NCBI GenBank assembly: GCA_937902695.1
Contig: CALFNI010000328.1
Coordinates: 1-5,074, forward strand
DNA length: 5,074 nucleotides
Source of the DNA: an uncultured Rhodanobacteraceae bacterium
GTDB lineage: Bacteria; Pseudomonadota; Gammaproteobacteria; Xanthomonadales; Rhodanobacteraceae
Direction of reading: 5' to 3'
Below, piece by piece: positions 1-5,074 of this stretch (positions are counted from its first letter, which is position 1; each line of letters opens with the position of its first letter). Position numbers and translations under genes: made by a program. The notes under the pieces were generated by a model. It did no database searches, was not told the DNA's origin, and worked only from the letters and a program-made list of their open reading frames with translations.

Positions 1-372
1 AATCTGAACGGCCCGGCCGCGCCGCCGATCACGGGGCCGTCCGACACGCTCGCAACGGACGACGCGGGCCTGCAGCCGCTCGCCTACGACGGCGGCCCGA
101 CGCGCACGCATGCGCTCCGGCGCGACAGCGTCGCGATCGACGCCGGCAACAACGCATCGGCCCTTCCATCCGATCAGCGCGGACCGGGCTTCGCGCGCGT
201 GGTCGGCGCGACGGCCGACATCGGCGCGTTCGAGTTCGACGCGAGCGCGGGCGACGGCGACGCGCGCATTCCGGTGCCGACGCTTTCGCAATGGGGCGCG
301 GTGCTGCTCGTCACGTGCCTCGCCGCGCTCGGCGTTCGCGCCTCGCGACGGCGACGCTCGAATGAAGACTGA
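1..372 (+). CDS. C-terminal end of a surface/secreted protein: choice-of-anchor Q region plus IPTL-CTERM sorting tail (5' truncated by window edge)
   Basis: The frame is open from base 1 and gives the last 123 residues of a longer protein; the start lies outside the window. Visible residues 24-78 (GL..L....GPTRTHAL...S.AIDAGN, then SDQRG.GF.RVVG..ADIGAFE) match the pattern typical of choice-of-anchor Q proteins, which are often right-handed beta-helix surface proteins. A short Gly/Asp-rich linker (80-89) leads to IPVPTLSQWG (90-99), a hydrophobic helix (100-112) and an RRRR cluster (116-119). That three-part tail is the IPTL-CTERM sorting signal. In known families such tails are handled by an exosortase (XrtH type), which cleaves and anchors or releases the protein at the envelope. 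No exosortase gene lies in the window. The function of the missing N-terminal part cannot be judged. The tail assignment is firm and the anchor-Q call fairly firm. Confidence 0.88.
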   Translation, partial: NLNGPAAPPITGPSDTLATDDAGLQPLAYDGGPTRTHALRRDSVAIDAGNNASALPSDQRGPGFARVVGATADIGAFEFDASAGDGDARIPVPTLSQWGAVLLVTCLAALGVRASRRRRSNED

Positions 373-385
373 ATTCCCGGCTACG

Positions 386-414
386 TTTACCTTGCAAGCA
401 AACGGCATTCTGAT
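386..414 (+). promoter_or_regulatory. Possible weak sigma70-type promoter upstream of guaD
   Basis: TTTACC (386-391) and TCTGAT (409-414) lie 17 bp apart. Each matches the -35 and -10 consensus at four of six positions. They sit in the only clearly AT-richer stretch (about 380-425) between the IPTL gene and guaD. The spacer holds the 8-bp palindrome CTTGCAAG (391-398), which could be an operator. A transcript from here would have a leader of roughly 170 nt before the guaD start. This is a pattern match only. Confidence 0.2.
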
Positions 415-454
415 CGGCGTTTAACGCGACGCGAACTCCTTGGCCGATACCGTG

Positions 455-478
455 CGCGCACCGTGACGGCCGTGCGCG
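455..478 (+). other. GC-rich hairpin in the gap before guaD
   Basis: CGCGCAC (455-461) and GTGCGCG (472-478) form a perfect 7-bp stem around a 10-nt loop. The surrounding bases hold further short dyads (CCGTGACGG at 461-469, GGGCCC at 478-483) and a 9-bp direct repeat CCGTGCGCG at 450-458 and 470-478. No T-run follows, so it is not a standard intrinsic terminator. It may end transcription of the upstream gene weakly, structure the guaD leader, or simply reflect base composition. Confidence 0.25.
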
Positions 479-582
479 GGCCCGCTGTGCAGCGCGCCGG
501 GGACGCGGCGCCGTCGCGGACCAAAACTCCGTTGTGCCTTCGGCGACCGGCAGTGGCAAGCTTCCGGGCGGAGAAGGACCAT

Positions 583-590
583 GGGAGGAG
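583..590 (+). promoter_or_regulatory. Ribosome binding site of guaD
   Basis: GGGAGGAG lies just before the ATG at 594, with the GGAGG core about 5 nt from it. It decides the start: the in-frame ATG at 534 has no comparable site and would add 20 residues (MPSATGSGKLPGGEGPWEER) unlike the family's N-terminus. Confidence 0.8.
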
Positions 591-593
591 CGC

Positions 594-1925
594 ATGGCGA
601 GTGCGACGACGGCGATTCGCGGCCCCGTCCTGACGTATACGGGCGATGCGTTCCTCGAAGGGCTCGAGCGCACGATGCGCTACGAGTCCGACGCGATCGT
701 CGCGATGAAGGACGGCAAGGTCACGCATTTCGGTGCCGCGAATGCAGTGCGCGACGCCCTGCCGCCCGACACGACGGTCCGGCATCTCGGCAAGGACACG
801 CTGACGATGGCGGGCTTCATCGACTGCCACGTCCACTATGCGCAGACGCAGATCATCGGCGCCTACGGCGAGCAGCTGATCGACTGGCTCGACGAATACA
901 CGTTCAGCGCCGAGCAGCAGTTCGCCGACAAGGCGCACGCCCGCGACGTCGCACGCGTATTCCTGAAAGAATGTCTTCGCGCGGGCACGACCACGGCGGC
1001 GGTCTTCTGCACGGTGCATCCCCAGTCGGTCGATGCCTTCTTCGAGGAATCCGCAGCGCTCGGCACGCGCATGATCGCCGGCAAGGTCATGATGGATCGC
1101 AACGCGCCCGGCGCGCTGACCGATACGCCGAAGAAGGGCTACGACGAGACGAAGGCGCTGATCGGCACGTGGCACGGCAAGGGCCGCCACCTCTACTGCG
1201 TGACGCCGCGCTTCGCGCCGACGAGCTCGCCCGAGCAGATGGAAATGGCCGGCGCGGTCTGGAACGAGCATCCCGGCACGTACCTGCAATCGCACGTCGC
1301 CGAGAATCGCGGCGAGGTTGCGTGGGCCAGGGCACTCTATCCCGAGCGCAAGGGCTACCTCGACATCTACGACCACTTCGGGCAGCTCGGCAAGCGCGCG
1401 ATCTACGGCCACGGCATCTGGCTGACCGAAGACGAGCTGCGGCGCTGCCACGACACCGGCACCGCGATCGCGCACTGCCCGACGTCCAATTTCTTCCTCG
1501 GCAGCGGCTGCTTCAACCTCAGGAACGCGAAGAAGGCCGGGCGGCCGGTTCGCATCGGCCTCGGCACCGATCTTGGCGCCGGCACGTCATTCTCGATGCT
1601 GCAGACGCTCAACGAGGCATACAAGGCCGCGCAGCTCAACGGCAATCCGCTCTCGTCGGGCCACGCGTTCTACCTCGCGACGCGCGGCTCGGCGCACTCG
1701 CTCTACCTCGAAGACACGATCGGCAGCATCGCGCCCGGCATGGAGGCCGATCTCGTCGTGCTCGATCTCAAGTCGACGCCGATCATCGAATACCGCATGG
1801 GCTACTGCAACGACCTCGACGACGCGCTTTTCATCCAGATGACGCTCGGCGACGACCGCGCCGTGCTCGCCACGTACGTGGCGGGCCAACTCGCTTACAC
1901 GCGTCCCGCGCGGCACGACGCGTGA
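594..1925 (+). CDS. guaD: Guanine deaminase
   Basis: This cytoplasmic zinc amidohydrolase converts guanine to xanthine and ammonia, committing guanine to purine breakdown or nitrogen supply. The 443-residue product is close to the roughly 440 residues usual for bacterial GuaD. Residues 1-70 are the N-terminal part of the composite beta-domain, about 71-375 the TIM-barrel, and the rest closes the beta-domain (GSIAPGMEADLVVLD, 377-391). All expected metal and catalytic residues are visible: FIDCHVH gives H79 and H81, SHVAE gives H234 and catalytic E237, YGHG gives H273, and GLGTD gives D326. TPRF (R206) is the usual guanine-contacting segment, and GLGTDLGAGTSFSMLQTLNE (322-341) is a GuaD hallmark. 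The start at 594 is set by a strong ribosome site. The gene is followed 72 bp later by the co-oriented DUF3050 gene. No xanthine dehydrogenase or purine transporter gene is in the window. Other amidohydrolases fit much less well. Confidence 0.97.
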   Translation: MASATTAIRGPVLTYTGDAFLEGLERTMRYESDAIVAMKDGKVTHFGAANAVRDALPPDTTVRHLGKDTLTMAGFIDCHVHYAQTQIIGAYGEQLIDWLDEYTFSAEQQFADKAHARDVARVFLKECLRAGTTTAAVFCTVHPQSVDAFFEESAALGTRMIAGKVMMDRNAPGALTDTPKKGYDETKALIGTWHGKGRHLYCVTPRFAPTSSPEQMEMAGAVWNEHPGTYLQSHVAENRGEVAWARALYPERKGYLDIYDHFGQLGKRAIYGHGIWLTEDELRRCHDTGTAIAHCPTSNFFLGSGCFNLRNAKKAGRPVRIGLGTDLGAGTSFSMLQTLNEAYKAAQLNGNPLSSGHAFYLATRGSAHSLYLEDTIGSIAPGMEADLVVLDLKSTPIIEYRMGYCNDLDDALFIQMTLGDDRAVLATYVAGQLAYTRPARHDA

Positions 1926-1949
1926 AGCACGCGCGATGTCCGCAGGGCG

Positions 1950-1972
1950 CCTGCTTTGCCGTAAGAAGCAGG
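1950..1972 (+). other. Perfect inverted repeat between guaD and the DUF3050 gene
   Basis: CCTGCTT (1950-1956) and AAGCAGG (1966-1972) form a 7-bp perfect stem with a 9-nt loop, TGCCGTAAG. It begins 25 nt after the guaD stop and ends 25 nt before the DUF3050 start. With no T-run after it (TCTCGACC follows), a classic intrinsic terminator is unlikely. It could protect or process the guaD mRNA end, act as a weak terminator, or be an operator dyad for the downstream gene. Confidence 0.4.
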
Positions 1973-1997
1973 TCTCGACCTCGGACCATTCGCGACC

Positions 1998-2792
1998 ATG
2001 AGCCAAGCCATCAAGGCGATTCGGGCCCGCAAGGACCTCGCGCGACTCGCCGACCTGCGCCGCCAGCTGGAGCAGCATGCGGTGTTCGAAAGCCTCGCCA
2101 ACCTGGTCGATCTGCGCCGCTTCATGGGCGCGCACGTGTTCGCCGTGTGGGATTTCATGAGCCTGCTGAAGCGGCTGCAGCGTGACCTGACGTCGGTCGA
2201 CCTGCCGTGGACGCCGCGTCGCGACAACACCGCCGCGCGCCTGATCAACGAGATCGTGCTGGGCGAGGAAAGCGACATCGGCCCCGACGGCGAGCCGACC
2301 AGCCACCTCGATCTCTATCTCGCGGCGATGCGCGAGGTCGGCGCCGATACCACGCACTCCGAGCATTTCCTGCAGCTGGTCGCGAACGGCATCGACGCCG
2401 GCGACGCGCTCCATGCGGTCGGTGCGCCGGCGCACGTGCGCACGTTCGTGAACCAGACGCTCCGCACCGCGGCGCACGAACCCACGCTCGCCGTGATGGC
2501 GAGTTTCTTCCACGGCCGCGAGAACGTGATCCCGCGCATGTTCACCGCGCTGCTCGAACGCTGGAACATCGCCGAGCGCCAGGCGCCGATGTTCGTCTTC
2601 TACCTGAAGCGCCACATCGACGTCGATGGCGATTCGCACGGGCCGATGGCGCACCGTATCATCGAGCGCGCCGTCAAGGACGATCCGGTTCGCCGCGACA
2701 TCGTCGTGCACGCGGCCATCGAAGCGGTCGCCGCGCGGATCGCGCTGTGGGACGGCGTCCAGGCTTCGCTGCGCGAAGCACAAGCGGCCTGA
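1998..2792 (+). CDS. DUF3050 domain protein, putative heme-oxygenase-like metal-binding protein
   Basis: The 264-residue product matches the uncharacterised DUF3050 family along its whole length. Hallmarks are FMGAHVFAVWDFMSLLK (42-58), LPWTP (69-73), INEIVLGEESD (83-93), SHLDLYLAAM (102-111), SFFHGRENVIPRMF (169-182) and FYLKRHIDVDGDSHGP (201-216). I see no signal peptide or membrane segment, so it should be cytoplasmic and mainly helical. I recall, but could not check, that this family is placed with heme-oxygenase-like proteins. Spaced acidic and His residues (E85, H120, E122, H123, E175, and D210-x3-H214 on a late helix) resemble the ligand layout of heme-oxygenase-like di-iron oxidases, so a metal-dependent oxidase role is an inference. 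ATG 1998 is the only good start, since an in-frame TAA lies at 1962. The ribosome site is poor: AGCAGG is 25 nt away and only a GGA at 1983-1985 is nearer. It may share a transcript with guaD. Substrate and pathway are unknown. Confidence 0.9.
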   Translation: MSQAIKAIRARKDLARLADLRRQLEQHAVFESLANLVDLRRFMGAHVFAVWDFMSLLKRLQRDLTSVDLPWTPRRDNTAARLINEIVLGEESDIGPDGEPTSHLDLYLAAMREVGADTTHSEHFLQLVANGIDAGDALHAVGAPAHVRTFVNQTLRTAAHEPTLAVMASFFHGRENVIPRMFTALLERWNIAERQAPMFVFYLKRHIDVDGDSHGPMAHRIIERAVKDDPVRRDIVVHAAIEAVAARIALWDGVQASLREAQAA

Positions 2793-2803
2793 CCCCTTCC
2801 GAC

Positions 2804-2840
2804 GCCGCCGGTCGAGCGCGCCTCGCGGGACGTCGGCGGC
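2804..2840 (+). terminator. GC-rich hairpin after the DUF3050 gene, possible weak terminator
   Basis: GCCGCCG (2804-2810) pairs with CGGCGGC (2834-2840), and inside it CGAG (2813-2816) pairs with CTCG (2822-2825). The structure starts 12 nt after the stop codon, the usual place for a terminator, but no T-run follows. In such GC-rich DNA pairing of this kind arises readily by chance. The rest of 2793-3003 shows no gene. Confidence 0.25.
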
Positions 2841-2984
2841 TTGCGCGGATGCCGCAGGCGCGGCCGATGCAGACGCCACGGCGGGCCGCCGGGATCGCGA
2901 ACCATGGAAGGCGCTCGCCTTGCCCGGCCGAGGTTGCGCGTGGTCCGCGGCGGAATTGCGACGGCCGACAGCGGCCTGAAACCT

Positions 2985-2998
2985 CGCCGCTAACGGCG
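2985..2998 (-). terminator. Possible terminator of the phoD-family gene
   Basis: Read on the minus strand, CGCCG-TTAG-CGGCG forms a 5-bp GC stem with a tetraloop, followed by AGGTTTC with a three-base T stretch. It starts 5 nt past the phosphatase stop codon. The stem is short and the T-run minimal, so this is a weak candidate. Confidence 0.3.
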
Positions 2999-3003
2999 CT
3001 GGA

Positions 3004-5058
3004 TCAGATCGCGAGTCCGGCGTCGCCCTCGACGATCTCCTGCTGCAGCTCCGGCCGCTCGCCCGCCTGCCATAGCCGGACGCGATGCACCGCGCGATAC
3101 ACGAGCGGGCCGCCGTCGGCGGCGGTGTCGCGCTCCATCGGGCGCGGAATGCAGACGAACTCGGTTTCGAGCTCGTCGGCCGACACGCGCACGGTCGCAT
3201 AACCGTGTCCGCCGAAATCGGCGAAGCGGATATTCGGCGAGACATCGGGGTTACGCGCCGCGCGTGCGCGGGCGGCATCGCCGGTTTCCTTCAGCGTCAG
3301 CGCGGCGCGCACGCCATGCAGCACGGTCATGTTGAGCGCGCATTGCATCGCGCCATCCGGCCGGTCGTGGAGATAGAGCGCACGCAGCGGGTGGTCCTTC
3401 GCGACGACGGTCTCGGTGACCTCGGCAAGACCCGGCGCCGAGATCGACCCCGTGATGAACTCGACACCGACCGGCTCGAACGCCTGCGGCGGCAACGCCT
3501 TGCACGGATAGCCCGCCCAGAACGAATGCTTGTCGCCGGCGACGATCGCAAGCCCCGTGATGCCCTGCTCGCGCACGAGGTCGAAGATCTCGGCATGCTC
3601 GACCGCGAAGCCCGCATTGAGCACCGCGTAGCCCTCGCCCGGCCACTGCGCGCGAAGCGGAGGAGGCAGGTTCTGCGGATCCACGCGCCACGTCATCGTG
3701 CCGAACGAATGACCCCAGATCTTCCACGGCGCCGTGGATCGCGTCAGGCGCTCCTTGAACCACGCCATCTGCTCGAAACCGAGATACGCCTGCGGCGGCG
3801 CGTCGACGGCCGGATTCGCGACCTCCTTGCCGGCGAAACGAATCGTCGCCGGTGCGTGCCCGCCCGCGTACTCGCGGCCGCGATCGACGATGTCGTTCGC
3901 CGCCTCGTCGGTCATGTAGGGCGCGCTGTCGGGCGAAAACGCGGGCGCGTCGACCGGCGGCGACATGTACGAGCGATTGTCGGTCAGGATCATCTCGACG
4001 TTGCGGCCGAAGCGGAACGCGCGGTGCACGCGCAACGCATGGATCGCGATCAGGTTGTTCGGCTCCTGTCCGACGCCGCGCGCATCGAGCGTGGTCAGCG
4101 CTACGTTGTCGACATGCGGCGGCTCGAAGACGTCGCCCGCGCCCGGCTTCACGATGCGCGCCGGCTGATACTCGTACCACGCCTGGCTCGCCGCCAGCTT
4201 GATGCGCTGCGCGGGCCGCGGCGCATTGTCGAAGAACTGCTGGCTCTGATAGCCGCGCCACGAGAACTCGTGGTTGTCCCACATCGCCACGAACGGAAAC
4301 CGCGCACGTGCATCCTGGAGATCCTCGTCGAGCAGGTAGCTGCGATAGGCCGTGCGGTAATCCTCGAGGTCGGTCGGCAGATGAAAATCGCGCATCTTCT
4401 CGCCGTTCGGATAGCGCACGACATCGCGCAGGCGCCGCGCGCGCTTGTGGCCGTTCGGGCTGTCCTCGGGATACCAGACGACCTCGTAGAAGAAATCGCC
4501 GAGATGCAGCACGAATCCGAGCTGCTCGTCGCGGGCGCGCTTTTTGTCCTCGTGGATCATGCGCCGGTACGCGTTGCATGCGCCCTGCGTCACGTCCTGG
4601 CAACTCACGAACGCGAAGCGCACGGGCCGCCCGTCGGTGTCCAAGGGCGCGGTCAGCGTGCGGCCCACGCGACTCATGTGCCCCACTTCGTCGATGAAGC
4701 GATACCAGTATTCCTGGGACGGCGCGAGCCCGGCGGCGAGGAAGCGGCAGGTCCAGTCCGTCGCCGCCGTTACGCCCATGTCGCCGCGCGCGACAATATC
4801 CGCGAACCCCGGGTCGCGGGCGACTTCGACCGCGAGGTGATGCGCCGAGGCGCCCGCATCGGGCACGCGACGCGTCCAGAGGATCACGCTGTCCGGCGCC
4901 GGATCGCCGGACGCGACGCCCTGCGCGAAAATATCGCGCCGCTCCGCGCGCGCGACGCCTGGCACGTGCGCGCACCCGCGACCGAACGCAAGGGCGGCAC
5001 CGATCGCGGCCGCCTCCGCCAGGAACTGGCGGCGCGTGATGTCTGGCTTCTGGCTCAT
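3004..5058 (-). CDS. phoD: Tat-exported PhoD-family alkaline phosphatase/phosphodiesterase
   Basis: PhoD enzymes are secreted metal-dependent phosphatases that release phosphate from phosphomono- and diesters. The 684-residue product begins with a twin-arginine signal (TRRQFL, 8-13), a hydrophobic stretch (14-25) and a likely signal peptidase I site, ARA (36-38), so the mature enzyme should be periplasmic. Residues about 43-139 are the PhoD N-terminal beta-domain (FAQGVASGDP...DSVILWTR), and from about 147 the catalytic domain follows. Active-site motifs are FVSCQD (C153), LGDFFYE (D188, Y191), WDNHE (261-265), WGHS (448-451) and GDKHSFW (508-514). By motif, C153, D188, Y191 and N262 correspond to the Bacillus subtilis PhoD residues (C124, D156, Y159, N190 from memory) that hold one iron and two calcium ions. 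The protein is longer than the roughly 580 residues of that enzyme, with an insert of about 40 residues between GDFFYE and WDNHE. It converges with the DUF3050 gene. Any Pho box would lie beyond the window edge. The family is sure; the symbol is less so, as genomes often carry several paralogues. Confidence 0.95.
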   Translation of the reverse strand: MSQKPDITRRQFLAEAAAIGAALAFGRGCAHVPGVARAERRDIFAQGVASGDPAPDSVILWTRRVPDAGASAHHLAVEVARDPGFADIVARGDMGVTAATDWTCRFLAAGLAPSQEYWYRFIDEVGHMSRVGRTLTAPLDTDGRPVRFAFVSCQDVTQGACNAYRRMIHEDKKRARDEQLGFVLHLGDFFYEVVWYPEDSPNGHKRARRLRDVVRYPNGEKMRDFHLPTDLEDYRTAYRSYLLDEDLQDARARFPFVAMWDNHEFSWRGYQSQQFFDNAPRPAQRIKLAASQAWYEYQPARIVKPGAGDVFEPPHVDNVALTTLDARGVGQEPNNLIAIHALRVHRAFRFGRNVEMILTDNRSYMSPPVDAPAFSPDSAPYMTDEAANDIVDRGREYAGGHAPATIRFAGKEVANPAVDAPPQAYLGFEQMAWFKERLTRSTAPWKIWGHSFGTMTWRVDPQNLPPPLRAQWPGEGYAVLNAGFAVEHAEIFDLVREQGITGLAIVAGDKHSFWAGYPCKALPPQAFEPVGVEFITGSISAPGLAEVTETVVAKDHPLRALYLHDRPDGAMQCALNMTVLHGVRAALTLKETGDAARARAARNPDVSPNIRFADFGGHGYATVRVSADELETEFVCIPRPMERDTAADGGPLVYRAVHRVRLWQAGERPELQQEIVEGDAGLAI

Positions 5059-5065
5059 GGACGCG

Positions 5066-5070
5066 TCCTC
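5066..5070 (-). promoter_or_regulatory. Ribosome binding site of the PhoD-family gene
   Basis: On the minus strand GAGGA ends 7 nt before the ATG at 5058-5056, a standard spacing. Together with the intact twin-arginine signal right after it, this supports the chosen start over any extension past the window edge. Confidence 0.75.
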
Positions 5071-5074
5071 GCAA

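Noticed and set aside
396..411. Resemblance of AAGCAAACGGCATTCT to a PurR-type purine operator
   Set aside because: Only the left half and the last base fit the E. coli consensus. The right half fails, and I cannot show that this regulator type acts in this organism.
534..593. Upstream in-frame ATG extending guaD by 20 residues
   Set aside because: It has no ribosome site, the extra peptide is unlike GuaD N-termini, and the ATG at 594 is preceded by GGGAGGAG.
387..1475. A 362-residue open frame on the minus strand opposite guaD
   Set aside because: Its product is low-complexity (rich in Arg, Ala, Val) with no recognisable motif and it lies mostly opposite a confidently identified gene. Long antisense frames are expected in DNA with such third-position GC bias.
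581..2185. A 534-residue plus-strand frame starting at the ATG inside the guaD ribosome site
   Set aside because: It is the out-of-frame shadow of guaD, strongly Arg-rich with no domain. The GuaD frame carries every catalytic motif.
2793..3003. Search for a small gene or RNA in the convergent gap
   Set aside because: The open frames here are extensions of shadow frames from neighbouring genes. No ribosome site plus start with convincing coding content and no tRNA-like fold was seen.
1587..3278. A 563-residue minus-strand open frame spanning the end of guaD, DUF3050 and the end of phoD
   Set aside because: It overlaps three well-supported genes and their gaps, has Arg/Ala-rich composition and shows no family motif. 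It is a composition shadow.
4972..4974. Cys29 of the PhoD-family signal peptide as a lipoprotein attachment site
   Set aside because: The preceding residues GRG do not form a lipobox, while a good signal peptidase I site (ARA, residues 36-38) follows.

Overview
The window is GC-rich (strong G/C preference at third codon positions, long spurious antisense frames) and looks like chromosomal DNA of a betaproteobacterium, most likely Burkholderia or a close relative. This rests on base composition, an IPTL-type C-terminal sorting signal and the overall style of the proteins. No marker gene is present to fix the genus. I see no tRNA, rRNA, CRISPR, insertion sequence, phage or integron element.

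Layout. Bases 1-372 (+) are the 3' end of a gene for a large surface or secreted protein: a choice-of-anchor Q type region followed by an IPTL-CTERM sorting tail. A 221-bp gap (373-593) follows, with an AT-richer island that may hold a weak promoter, then a GC-rich dyad-rich leader. Bases 594-1925 (+) encode guanine deaminase (GuaD) with a full set of zinc and substrate residues. A 72-bp gap holds a perfect 7-bp inverted repeat. Bases 1998-2792 (+) encode a DUF3050 protein, an uncharacterised all-helical family that I infer to be a heme-oxygenase-like metal enzyme. A 211-bp convergent gap (2793-3003) carries GC-rich hairpins but no gene. Bases 3004-5058 (-) encode a Tat-exported PhoD-family alkaline phosphatase/phosphodiesterase, complete, with its Shine-Dalgarno sequence at the right edge.

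How they may work together. GuaD turns guanine into xanthine plus ammonia in the cytoplasm, and PhoD releases phosphate from phosphoesters in the periplasm. Both fit nutrient scavenging, but they lie on opposite strands and nothing visible couples them. guaD and the DUF3050 gene are co-oriented and could be co-transcribed, although the hairpin between them and the weak ribosome site of the second gene suggest separate control. I do not see a clear new multi-gene system. The least explained element is the DUF3050 gene next to guaD.
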